Both the position numbers and the translations under genes were made by a program. A model generated the notes under the pieces. It saw nothing but the letters and a program-made list of their open reading frames with translations, ran no database searches and was not told where the DNA came from. Below, piece by piece: positions 6,881 through 14,387 of a DNA stretch of 42,556 nucleotides. Origin of the DNA: JBFLYO01 sp040756745 (GTDB lineage: Bacteria; Bacteroidota; Ignavibacteria; UBA10030; UBA6906); assembly GCA_040756745.1 (NCBI GenBank), contig JBFLYO010000034.1:1-42556 (forward strand), written 5' to 3'. How positions within the stretch are numbered: the stretch's first letter is position 1; every line of letters starts with the position of its first letter.

Positions 6881-7345
6881 ATGGCCAAGGATTACGACCC
6901 GCGCATGCACTCGGCGGAGCATATCCTCAATCAGACGATGGTGAGGATGTTTAACCGCGGGAGGTCGTTCAGTGCGCACATTGAGAAAAGAAAGTCGAAG
7001 TGCGACTACCATTTCGACCGTGACCTTTCGCCGGCGGAGGTTGCCGAGATCGAACGGAGAGTGAACGAGGTCGTTGCCGCCGACCTCCCGGTGCGCGAGG
7101 AGCATATGCGGCGGGAGGAGGCGTCGCGCCATTTCAACCTATCGCGACTTCCGGAAGAGGCGGGCGAGACCGTGCGCATCATCAGGATCGGCGACTACGA
7201 TGCCTGTCCGTGCAGCGGTATGCATGTCGGCCGCTCGGGCGAGATCGGCGGATTCAAGATCATATCGACGGGCTTTGAAGAGGGAGTGTTGCGTATCAGG
7301 TTCAAACTCACGGATGATTCAACAGCAGGGGGGAGCAGGTCATGA
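6881..7345 (+). CDS. AlaX-type alanyl-tRNA editing protein
   Basis: A 154-aa stand-alone editing domain of the threonyl/alanyl-tRNA synthetase second additional domain. Seen: the zinc motif HxxxH in HSAEHIL near the N-terminus (about residues 10-14) and the second metal motif CPCSGMH near residue 110, followed by GGFKIISTG. Such proteins hydrolyse mischarged Ser- or Gly-tRNA(Ala) in the cytoplasm. The length fits the short AlaX-S class, which lacks the N-terminal beta domain. Its stop overlaps the next start by ATGA, so it forms an operon with a small exported barrel-like protein, an unexpected partner. Confidence 0.8.
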   Translation: MAKDYDPRMHSAEHILNQTMVRMFNRGRSFSAHIEKRKSKCDYHFDRDLSPAEVAEIERRVNEVVAADLPVREEHMRREEASRHFNLSRLPEEAGETVRIIRIGDYDACPCSGMHVGRSGEIGGFKIISTGFEEGVLRIRFKLTDDSTAGGSRS

Positions 7346-7797
7346 TGAAGCTCGCAGCCGGTGTGTGTTTCGTGGTGTTGATGATGGCTTCGTCGGCGCA
7401 GGGGCAGTCGCGCGGGTTCGGTGCGGGTATCATCCTCGGTGAGCCCACCGGCTTCAGTTTTAAGGGGTGGACCTCGTCGGCCAACGCGATCGATGCTGGA
7501 ATATCGTGGTCGTTCCGCAGGTCAGGTTTCTTCCGGGTGCACGCTGACTATGTGTGGCACTTTATGAATGTGTTCCCGCGCGAGGACCGGCTGGTGCTCT
7601 ACGCGGGGCCGGGGGCACGATTGGGTTTTTCGCGACATGAAAGCGTCCTGGGACTGCGGATCGTGGGAGGGATGGCGTATTGGATCCCGGGGGCGCCGCT
7701 CGAGGTCTTCCTCGAGTTCGCCCCCGTAATGGATCTCGCTCCTTCCACCGAAGCGACGGCGGAAGGGGGAATCGGGATCAGGTTCTTCTTCCCCTGA
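7342..7797 (+). CDS. small exported beta-barrel-like protein
   Basis: A 151-aa protein with a signal peptide (about 1-21, ending SSAQGQ). The mature part alternates hydrophobic and polar residues and is rich in Gly and aromatics (GFGAGIILGEPTGFSFKGW, FRVHADYVWHF, LEVFLEFAPVMDL), ending in GGIGIRFFF with a terminal aromatic. This is the pattern of outer-membrane beta-strands and of the DUF3996-like periplasmic family. Translation is coupled to the AlaX-like gene. It ends one base from the convergent gene at 7798. No function can be assigned. Confidence 0.6.
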   Translation: MMKLAAGVCFVVLMMASSAQGQSRGFGAGIILGEPTGFSFKGWTSSANAIDAGISWSFRRSGFFRVHADYVWHFMNVFPREDRLVLYAGPGARLGFSRHESVLGLRIVGGMAYWIPGAPLEVFLEFAPVMDLAPSTEATAEGGIGIRFFFP

Positions 7798-9096
7798 TCA
7801 TGACGGCTGTTGCGGAGTCTCTTGCGTCGGTTCGGGCGCCTTCTTCCTGAAGACGAAGAACCAGATCGCCGCGATGACGACAACGATGGCGACGAGGTAG
7901 AGGACGAGCGTGAGGTCGATTGTTTCCTTTGAGACTTCACTGACCAGCTTGTCCAGCGCGGCATACTCGGTCTTACCGAGCATGCTCTCCTTGGTCAGCG
8001 CGTCGCGCCATTCCCTGTCGATCCTCTGTTTCCAGACGATGTCGACAAAGGGGCCGGGGTCCTGCGTGCTCCCCTTCAGCGTTGCGACATAGGTGCGGAT
8101 GCTGTTGGAGAATGACGGGCCGTCGTTGAACGGCGCCACGGCCACGCCCGCCGCGGTGAACTCCTTCTGAAGCCCGCCCCAGAAGTCCTTTGAGAGGCGG
8201 CTCTGCCACTCGTTCAGGACCGAGTCGACGTGCTCTGCCTGTGATGCAGCGCCGGCCGCAGCGGAGCGCATTTCTTTTCCCCCTCCCTTCATGGCCGGGC
8301 CCTTGGAGCCGCCCTTACCTACGGCGGGAACGACGGCACTGGTTGCTGCGACGTCTGCCATTTTCTCTTTCAGCCCGGACCAGCGCGATCGAAACGTCTG
8401 ATACTGGTCGATCAGGTTTGCGTAGTCTCTCCCCTGAAGTTGAGTCACTTCAAGAAACTTGACGTTGTCCGACGCGATCTCGTACACGCGTGTGACGACG
8501 TTGGCCTTCTCCAGCTTCTGTCCGATCGCCTCCTTGTGCACGTCCGCCACCTGCTGGAGGTCTTTTCCATAGGGCACGAAGATCGAATCCACCAGCGCGA
8601 AGATCAGCCGGTCCTTCGCTTCCAGGTTGGCGGTGAGTCGCTTGACTGCCTCCCGGAGGGTACTCATCGATTTGCGGCTCTCCTGAAGCTCGCCGAAGAG
8701 CTGGTCACGCTGGGCAGTGAGCGAGTCGAGCCGGGTGGTCAGCGAGGCGACGCGCGCTTCAAGCTCACTCACTTTGAGCCCCTGTGTCGTAATCAGATAT
8801 ACCCGATCATACGTCAGCACCTGAATCGTCCGGAGTCTCGATATGCTCTCGAGGAACGTCGTTGGATAGAGCGCCTTGTCGAGGAATGCCTCGCGCGAGG
8901 AGTACTCTTCCCCAAGTTTCTGGATGGCGTTCCTGAGCGAATCGAGCTCCTCAAGGGTCGAAGCGGAATCGAGCCGATTCTCGATCGCTTTGTACCGTGC
9001 CTCGTATGACTTCTTGAGCGCAAGGTCGGATTGCTGGGCAGCCAGGGGGTATGCCGCGCAAAGGGCGGCGACAAGCATTGCGAGTGTGGTCTTCAT
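7798..9096 (-). CDS. exported coiled-coil protein with C-terminal membrane anchor
   Basis: 432 aa, family not recognised. Seen: a signal peptide (about 1-20), charged helical segments around 24-70, a clear heptad coiled coil around 108-170 (LEARVASLTTRLDSLTAQRD), a Gly/Lys/Ala-rich linker around 262-290, a C-terminal transmembrane helix around 394-416 (LYLVAIVVVIAAIWFFV) and a short Pro/Glu/Gln cytoplasmic tail. The layout suggests a periplasmic rod tethered to the inner membrane. It overlaps the upstream lipoprotein gene by 4 bp, so the two products probably act together in the envelope. Confidence 0.55.
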   Translation of the reverse strand: MKTTLAMLVAALCAAYPLAAQQSDLALKKSYEARYKAIENRLDSASTLEELDSLRNAIQKLGEEYSSREAFLDKALYPTTFLESISRLRTIQVLTYDRVYLITTQGLKVSELEARVASLTTRLDSLTAQRDQLFGELQESRKSMSTLREAVKRLTANLEAKDRLIFALVDSIFVPYGKDLQQVADVHKEAIGQKLEKANVVTRVYEIASDNVKFLEVTQLQGRDYANLIDQYQTFRSRWSGLKEKMADVAATSAVVPAVGKGGSKGPAMKGGGKEMRSAAAGAASQAEHVDSVLNEWQSRLSKDFWGGLQKEFTAAGVAVAPFNDGPSFSNSIRTYVATLKGSTQDPGPFVDIVWKQRIDREWRDALTKESMLGKTEYAALDKLVSEVSKETIDLTLVLYLVAIVVVIAAIWFFVFRKKAPEPTQETPQQPS

Positions 9097-9554
9097 TTTC
9101 TGGCCTCCACGATGTCGTCCGCGGTGAGCAGGCAGCGGAAGCCGTCGCCGTCGATCAGCTCAACGTACGGAGGGCGCTGGTTGAGCGCGGGGTCTTTCAA
9201 CCCGTTCTCGGACACCAGGATCGCCGAGTTGAGTGTCAGGCTGTGTTCGCCGGCAGCAAAGACGTAGACATGCTTGAAGCGGGGACCGGTCAGGAAATAG
9301 TATCCTGCGCCGCTTCGGAGCAGCCGCACGTTTGTTCCGCGCAGGGCCGTCGAGTCCCGGAACTCTTCCATGGCAAGTCCTCCCACCCCTGCAATGACTC
9401 CGTAACGGACATCCTCAATCATACTGTTGTTGTCGACGGTGAGCATGCTCTCGACCGGCCAGCCAAAATCGACCCGGTCGAGCTTGAGGCCGGCACAGGA
9501 AGCCATCAGGACTACCACTGTGCCGACGAGGAGATGCTTCAAGAGGCGGTTCAT
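9093..9554 (-). CDS. hypothetical lipoprotein
   Basis: 153 aa with a lipoprotein signal peptide ending LMASC (Cys20 lipidated), so it is anchored in the envelope. The mature domain has no motif I recognise; it is predominantly beta-like (YYFLTGPRFKHVYVFAAGEHSLTLNSAILV) and ends in LLTADDIVEARK. The ATG is preceded by CAGGAGA. It is the first gene of a two-gene operon with the coiled-coil membrane protein. Confidence 0.6.
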   Translation of the reverse strand: MNRLLKHLLVGTVVVLMASCAGLKLDRVDFGWPVESMLTVDNNSMIEDVRYGVIAGVGGLAMEEFRDSTALRGTNVRLLRSGAGYYFLTGPRFKHVYVFAAGEHSLTLNSAILVSENGLKDPALNQRPPYVELIDGDGFRCLLTADDIVEARK

Positions 9555-9596
9555 GGGGGGTATTGATCTCCTGTAGTTGAGACAAAAAATCGCGAT

Positions 9597-9625
9597 AATT
9601 TAAGGATAAATTATTCTTGACGCAA
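9597..9625 (-). promoter_or_regulatory. possible promoter of the lipoprotein/coiled-coil operon
   Basis: Minus-strand TTGCGT (9625-9620), 17 bp, TAAATT (9602-9597), 43 bp before the start codon, in an A/T-rich patch. Moderate match only. Confidence 0.35.
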
Positions 9626-9794
9626 GAAGCGCCCCCTTCTGTGATGTCTCGTATTGCGTTCCATGATGCTTTTTCGTTCATTCCGTGGGTGCATGTGCAG
9701 CTTTGCATGATATGAACTGCGTCCCGACGTTGATTGACATAGCGTAAACCCGCTCCGCGCTCCGCGGGATTGATTCCCACAACGGTGCATCCAC

Positions 9795-10223
9795 ATGACG
9801 ACGACTTCACGATCGGCGGGGAAGAAGGCGGTACTCATCGTCGAGGACAGCATGGACTTCTCCAACCTGCTGAAGTTCATTGTCGAGGACGATGGGTTCG
9901 AGGGCGTGCAGTTCCCGGTCCACAGCGACGACATCACGGGCTGGGCCAAGGAACACAACGCTGTGGTCATTCTCATGGATCTCGCGCTGGGGAGAAAAGG
10001 GGGGATGGATTTCATTGAGAGACTGAAAGACGATCCAGAGACGGTAAACATCCCGATCATTATCATCTCCGGCCGCGATCTCCCGTTCAAGGAGATCATG
10101 GCACTGCAAGCCCGTGGCGTCCGCTACCTGCGCAAGGGAAGGGTGGAGATGGACGAGATCCGCGAGACGATCAAGGAAGTCGTGGCTGCGACGCCGGCAG
10201 GAACGAAGGTGAAGAAAAAATGA
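9795..10223 (+). CDS. single-domain response regulator
   Basis: 142 aa, a CheY-like receiver without output domain. Seen: the acidic pair E17-D18 in LIVEDS, phospho-acceptor D62 in ILMDLALG, the conserved Ser/Thr strand IIIISG and a Lys in YLRKG. It ends in a lysine-rich tail. No kinase is adjacent; it is coupled by ATGA to the PEBP-family gene, so a phosphorelay or adaptor role is likely but its partner is unknown. The 240-bp gap upstream is shared with the divergent lipoprotein operon. Confidence 0.85.
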   Translation: MTTTSRSAGKKAVLIVEDSMDFSNLLKFIVEDDGFEGVQFPVHSDDITGWAKEHNAVVILMDLALGRKGGMDFIERLKDDPETVNIPIIIISGRDLPFKEIMALQARGVRYLRKGRVEMDEIRETIKEVVAATPAGTKVKKK

Positions 10224-10696
10224 AGGTCTATTGTTCGGGACTGTTGAGCGGCAAGTATTTTCCGAACAAGTACGCGCACCGGAACGTGGTGGGAGGGCAG
10301 AACATTTCACCGCCTGTCCAGTGGGGAGACGTGCCACAGGGGACGCGGTCTTTCGTGCTCTCGATGATCGACCGGCACCCGGCGGCAAAGAACTGGAATC
10401 ACTGGTACGTCATCAATATCCCGCATACCCTCCGGGAGCTCACCGAACGGGCTTCAGGCACGCGCGAACGGATGCCCCCCGGTGCGATGGAGCTCCGCAA
10501 TTCCTTTGGCGATCTCGGCTATGGCGGACCAAACCCACCGAAGAACTCCGGTCCGCACGAGTACGTCATCACGGTCATCGCGCTCAGCGTTGACTCGATT
10601 CCCGTCGGTCCTTATTCAACACCCGAGGAGTGCGAACTGGAGATGGAGGGATATGTCCTGGCGAGGGGATCGGTGACAGGGATCTTTCAGCGGTGA
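10220..10696 (+). CDS. YbhB/YbcL-type PEBP family protein
   Basis: 158 aa. It belongs to the phosphatidylethanolamine-binding / Raf-kinase-inhibitor-like family. Seen: NISPPVQWGDVPQGTRSFVLSMID (family strand with the ligand-site Asp), NWNHWYVINIP (the F/N-HW motif) and GYGGPNPPKNSGPHEYVITVIAL (the G-x-PP...H-x-Y motif). It has no signal peptide, so it is cytoplasmic. Bacterial members bind an anion in a conserved pocket; their physiological role is unclear. It is co-translated with the receiver protein upstream and overlaps the convergent ATL gene by 10 bp. Confidence 0.85.
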   Translation: MKVYCSGLLSGKYFPNKYAHRNVVGGQNISPPVQWGDVPQGTRSFVLSMIDRHPAAKNWNHWYVINIPHTLRELTERASGTRERMPPGAMELRNSFGDLGYGGPNPPKNSGPHEYVITVIALSVDSIPVGPYSTPEECELEMEGYVLARGSVTGIFQR

Positions 10697-11004
10697 CGCC
10701 AGCCAAATTTCTTTAGATCGACGACCCCGCCCGTAAACCTCACCCTTTCTTTCTCGAGCAGTCTCCGTTGCAGCGCATGGTTTCTGTGAGCGCGCGGGAA
10801 TGAAATCGTTCCGCGGCTGTTGATCACCCGCTGCCACGGAATAGGAAACCCCGGCGGGATCGCATGGAGTGCATATCCCACCTGCCGCGCTCCGTTCGGG
10901 ATGCCGGCGAGCCGGGCGATCTGGCCGTAGGTGGCGACCTTGCCGCGGGGAATCTTGGCAACGAGGCGATAGATCTTTTCGTACGTGTGGCTGACTGAAG
11001 ACAA
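10687..11004 (-). CDS. alkyltransferase-like (ATL) DNA-damage recognition protein
   Basis: 105 aa, the DNA-binding domain of O6-alkylguanine-DNA alkyltransferase. Seen: IPRGKVATYGQIARLAG, ARQVGYAL (the Arg-finger helix) and IPWQRVINSRGTIS. The alkyl-accepting Cys of PCHRV is replaced by Trp (PWQRV), which defines ATL proteins: they flip out and bind O6-alkylguanine without repairing it and hand it to nucleotide-excision repair. The length is normal for ATLs. It is monocistronic; its 3' end overlaps the PEBP gene tail to tail. Confidence 0.9.
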   Translation of the reverse strand: MSSVSHTYEKIYRLVAKIPRGKVATYGQIARLAGIPNGARQVGYALHAIPPGFPIPWQRVINSRGTISFPRAHRNHALQRRLLEKERVRFTGGVVDLKKFGWRHR

Positions 11005-11006
11005 GG

Positions 11007-11041
11007 AGAAATCAGAAGTCAGTAGTCAGAAGTCAGAGAGC
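11007..11041. repeat. 7-bp degenerate tandem repeat
   Basis: Five consecutive heptamers of the type AGAAGTC (11007-11041), upstream of the ATL start and downstream of the pntB stop. No inverted second arm is visible here, unlike at 23411-23486. Confidence 0.6.
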
Positions 11042-11092
11042 GAGAGGATGGGGCAAGAACGGGGAAAAAGCATTCACAAGCGGCTCCACCTC

Positions 11093-12895
11093 TCACGCCT
11101 TCATCGCCGCAAACAACTTGTTCAGACTCTCTTTCGCGTCTCCGAACAGCATCATGCATTTCGGATTGAAGTAGAGATCGTTATCCACGCCAGCGAACCC
11201 GGGCGCGAGGCTGCGTTTGAGGACGATGATCGACTTCGCCTTCTCCACGTCGAGGATCGGCATCCCGTACAACGGGCTATCTTTCTTGTTCCGTGCGGCG
11301 GGATTCGTGACGTCGTTGGCCCCCACTACCAGCGCAACATCGGCCTCATTGAAGTACGGATTGATCTGGTCCATTTCGTAGAGCTGGTCATACGGGACGT
11401 TCGCCTCAGCGAGAAGAACGTTCATGTGCCCCGGCATGCGCCCCGCGACAGGGTGGATTGCATACTTCACGTCGACCCCCTGCTTAATCAGCAGCTTGGC
11501 CAGCTCCGCGACACCGTGTTGAGCCTGGGCGACCGCCATGCCGTAGCCGGGGACAATAATCACCGACCGGGCACCGTCGAGCAGCCCGGGGACCTCATCG
11601 GGCTGGATGCTCCTGGTCGATCCTTTTTGTGCCGCGATTTCCGCTGCAGCCTCTTCCCGGACCTTGCCAAACGCGCCAAAGAGCACGTTGACCGCTGAGC
11701 GGTTCATCGCGCGGCACATCAGCATTGCGAGAAGGAATCCGGATGTCCCATCAAGTGAACCGGTGATGATCTGGATCTTGTTCATCAGCACGAATCCCAT
11801 CGACGCATCGGCCAGCCCGCCGTAGGAATTCAACAGCGCTATCACGACCGGCATGTCCGCCGCACCGATCGGGATCACGAGGAGGAGCCCGAAGCAAAGC
11901 GACAGCCCCACCATGACGGAGAAGAGCGTCTGCTGCCCCGGGACGACGATCAGAGAGATCAGACTGACCACGATGACCGCTAGCAACGTCAGGTTGATGA
12001 CGTTCTGCCCTTTATAGGTGATCGGATGTCCGGGGAGCAACCCCTGCAGCTTTGCCGCCGCCATCAGACTGCCGGTGAACGTCAGTCCGCCGACGATGAC
12101 CTCGAAGCCGAGGGCGGTCATGATGACTTGCCCCATCTCGCCGTCGTGCCGGAAGTATTCTGAGACACCGACGAGACAGGCGGCCAACGCGCCCAGCGAA
12201 TGGGAAAGCGCGGTACGCTGCGGGACCGCGGTCATGGGAATGCGAAGGCCCATCGTGCCGCCGATAATTGCTCCTATTGCCATCCCTATGAGTATCCAGG
12301 TGTAGCTAATGATCTCATGGTGGAAAAGGGTTCCCACGACGGCCAACAGCATGCCGAACTCGGCCGCAAACATACCCCGCCGAGCAAACCGCGGCGAGCT
12401 GAGCCCCTTGAGTCCCATGATGAACAGAGCCGCCGAGACGATGTAGAAGTACCTCAGCGCCTGGTCGGGAAGCGTCTCGGTGAAGAAGTATGCGGCATCC
12501 CGGCGGAGCTCTCCCGAAAAATAGAAAAGGAGGAGCATGCCTGCGACGAGGACCGGGATGCCGAGCATGAGCCGTGGATCAAACTGCCGTTTCTGCCGGA
12601 CACGTGATTGCTCCTTCGTCGTCTTGAACATCTTGAGCATCCGGTCGGTGATGAGGAATCCTCCGACCACGTTCGTCGATGAGCAGGCAACGGCAATAAA
12701 CCCAAGCACCGTGCTGAACGGCCCATAGTCCGAGCCGGCGACGACAACGGATCCGACAAGCGAAATCCCGGCGATGGCGTTGGTTGCCGACATCAGCGGC
12801 GTGTGAAGCAGAGGGGGCACCCGTGTAATAATATGATACCCGAGGAAGCCTGCCAGCATGAAGATGTAGAGTCCGATCTCCAGTTCGGATGTCAT
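11093..12895 (-). CDS. pntB: proton-translocating transhydrogenase, fused PntAB-PntB
   Basis: 600 aa. Residues about 1-100 are the membrane part normally found at the end of PntA or as separate PntAB (IYIFMLAGFLGYHIITRVPPLLHTPLMSATNAIAG); a polar linker near 105 joins it to a full PntB: about nine membrane helices and the C-terminal NADP(H)-binding domain III with VPGYGMAVAQAQH, HPVAGRMPGHMNVLL and VVGANDVTNPAA. With PntAA it couples hydride transfer between NADH and NADP+ to proton flow across the inner membrane. It overlaps pntAA by 4 bp. Splitting PntA in two and fusing its membrane half to PntB is unlike the E. coli arrangement. Confidence 0.9.
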   Translation of the reverse strand: MTSELEIGLYIFMLAGFLGYHIITRVPPLLHTPLMSATNAIAGISLVGSVVVAGSDYGPFSTVLGFIAVACSSTNVVGGFLITDRMLKMFKTTKEQSRVRQKRQFDPRLMLGIPVLVAGMLLLFYFSGELRRDAAYFFTETLPDQALRYFYIVSAALFIMGLKGLSSPRFARRGMFAAEFGMLLAVVGTLFHHEIISYTWILIGMAIGAIIGGTMGLRIPMTAVPQRTALSHSLGALAACLVGVSEYFRHDGEMGQVIMTALGFEVIVGGLTFTGSLMAAAKLQGLLPGHPITYKGQNVINLTLLAVIVVSLISLIVVPGQQTLFSVMVGLSLCFGLLLVIPIGAADMPVVIALLNSYGGLADASMGFVLMNKIQIITGSLDGTSGFLLAMLMCRAMNRSAVNVLFGAFGKVREEAAAEIAAQKGSTRSIQPDEVPGLLDGARSVIIVPGYGMAVAQAQHGVAELAKLLIKQGVDVKYAIHPVAGRMPGHMNVLLAEANVPYDQLYEMDQINPYFNEADVALVVGANDVTNPAARNKKDSPLYGMPILDVEKAKSIIVLKRSLAPGFAGVDNDLYFNPKCMMLFGDAKESLNKLFAAMKA

Positions 12896-14082
12896 GGCGT
12901 CCCCGTGGGCTTGTTGGACACGGCAGCGGGCGGAGTCAGTGCCGGCAGACCAAGGACGGTGCGCATCTGGGGATTCACGATCACTCCCTGATGCGTCAGC
13001 AACGACTCACGAATGATCTGATCCTCGAGGTCGATCGTGATGCGCCCCTCCTTGATCAGGTTCTGCAGGAACGCTGCGATGTTGCGCGAATACATCTGGC
13101 TGGCGTGGAACGCGATCGTCGAGGGGAGGTTGATGGGACCGACGATCTTGATTCCGTTGAAGACGATGTTCTCGCCCGGTTTCGTGAGTTCGCAGTTTCC
13201 CCCTCCTTCGGCGGCCAGGTCGACGATCACCGAGCCGGGGCGCATCCGCTCCACCATTTCCTTTGTCACCAGCACCGGCGATTTCTTGCCAGGTATTGCA
13301 GCGGTAGTGATCACAGCATCGCTCTCCGCGACCACCTGGAGCATCATCTCGCGCTGGCGACGATAGAAGTCTTCGCCAAGGTCCTTGGCATATCCCCCGG
13401 CCGTCTCTGCTCCTTTCGTTTCGAGGGTCAATTCAACGAACTTCCCCCCGAGGCTTTCCACCTGTTCCTTGGCGATCGGACGGACGTCGTACGCCTGGAC
13501 CACCGCGCCGAGGCGTCGTGCCGTCGCGATTGCCTGCAAGCCCGCCACGCCTGCGCCGACAACAAACACCTTCGCGGCGTTGATCGCCCCTGCGGCAGTG
13601 ATGGTCATCGGGAATATCTTGTTGAGTTCGTGGGCGGCGATCAGAACACCCTTATAGCCGGCCAGGCTGGCCATTGACGTGAGGGCGTCCATGGACTGCG
13701 AGCGGGCGATGCGGGGGACAAATTCGAGGGCGAACGAAGTGACTTCCCGTTCGGCGAGTGTCTTAATTGCCTGGGGCGTATTGTACGGATTGAGAAGCCC
13801 GAGGACTACCTGGCCCGAGTGAACAAGGGGGAGATCTGAGTCGCCGTCCCTGAAGCCGTGCATCCGGACCAGGATGTCCGACTCGCTGAACAGCGCTGTC
13901 CGGTCGTCTGTGAACCGCACCCCCAGTTCTTCATAGCTGGATTTGGGGAATCCGGCGTCATCGCCGGCTCCCTTTTGCATCAGGACTGATGTGCCGATTT
14001 TTGTAAGGAGGGGAACAACGGAGGGAACGAGCGGAACGCGCCGCTCGTGCGGGTCGGTGTCGACAGGCACGCCTACGGTCAT
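12892..14082 (-). CDS. pntAA: NAD(P) transhydrogenase alpha subunit, soluble NAD-binding part
   Basis: 396 aa, domain I of transhydrogenase. Seen: N-terminal GVPVDTDPHERRVPLVPSVV, SLAGYKGVLIAAHEL, the Rossmann motif KVFVVGAGVAGLQAIATARRLGAVVQAYDVRP, the SLGGKFVEL region and VIVDLAAEGGGNCELTKPGE. It binds NAD(H) at the cytoplasmic face and passes hydride to domain III on the fused beta subunit. It ends after a Pro/Ala tail without the membrane domain, which is carried by the next gene. First gene of a two-gene operon with its own promoter about 140 bp upstream. Confidence 0.92.
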   Translation of the reverse strand: MTVGVPVDTDPHERRVPLVPSVVPLLTKIGTSVLMQKGAGDDAGFPKSSYEELGVRFTDDRTALFSESDILVRMHGFRDGDSDLPLVHSGQVVLGLLNPYNTPQAIKTLAEREVTSFALEFVPRIARSQSMDALTSMASLAGYKGVLIAAHELNKIFPMTITAAGAINAAKVFVVGAGVAGLQAIATARRLGAVVQAYDVRPIAKEQVESLGGKFVELTLETKGAETAGGYAKDLGEDFYRRQREMMLQVVAESDAVITTAAIPGKKSPVLVTKEMVERMRPGSVIVDLAAEGGGNCELTKPGENIVFNGIKIVGPINLPSTIAFHASQMYSRNIAAFLQNLIKEGRITIDLEDQIIRESLLTHQGVIVNPQMRTVLGLPALTPPAAVSNKPTGTP

Positions 14083-14130
14083 GTCATACCCTGGGTTCGT
14101 GACACATCAACCTGCAGCACGTATCGACCG

Positions 14131-14142
14131 GTCACACGTGAC
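14131..14142. promoter_or_regulatory. possible operator in pnt leader
   Basis: Perfect inverted repeat GTCAC-AC-GTGAC about 50 bp before the pntAA start, inside the predicted untranslated leader. It could bind a dimeric regulator; no regulator is identified. Confidence 0.3.
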
Positions 14143-14157
14143 ATCGGCAGCGAGCCT

Positions 14158-14193
14158 CCCCCTGGATCTCGAAGCGGAAGCCTCGCCAGGGGG
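14158..14193 (-). other. hairpin in pnt 5' leader
   Basis: Perfect 8-bp inverted repeat CCCCCTGG (14158-14165) / CCAGGGGG (14186-14193) with a 20-nt loop that itself contains paired GAAGC/GCTTC-like bases. It lies in the roughly 130-nt leader of the pntAA transcript. It may be an attenuator or RNA regulatory element; no known riboswitch is recognised. Confidence 0.35.
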
Positions 14194-14222
14194 GTGCAGT
14201 CAAAGAACAGTGACAACGACAG

Positions 14223-14251
14223 ATATTACAGCAAGTCCAGGATTGAATCAA
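14223..14251 (-). promoter_or_regulatory. pnt operon promoter
   Basis: Minus-strand TTGATT (14251-14246), 17 bp, TAATAT (14228-14223). Placed in the 305-bp gap 14083-14387, which also holds the leader hairpin and a dispersed repeat, and no gene. Confidence 0.5.
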
Positions 14252-14331
14252 CTGTTAAGTGCGAATTGTGAGCCGATTATCAGATTAACGGCGAACTACG
14301 AATTTTCAATGCACCATATTCCGCAATCCCT

Positions 14332-14386
14332 GCCCGCCTCAGAGAGTTCAGAGAGGCAGGCGGGCGCAATCCACAATCCGCAATCG
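14332..14386. repeat. dispersed palindrome plus 7-bp tandem repeat
   Basis: GCCCGCC (14332-14338) / GGCGGGC (14359-14365) forms a hairpin of the same family as at 4656-4682, followed by three heptamers of the type GCAATCC (14366-14386). It sits at the 3' end of the GDH gene at 14388. Confidence 0.55.
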
Positions 14387-14387
14387 G

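Noticed and set aside
10687..11004. O6-methylguanine-DNA methyltransferase
   Set aside because: The acceptor Cys is Trp (PWQRV), so it is an ATL protein without transferase activity.
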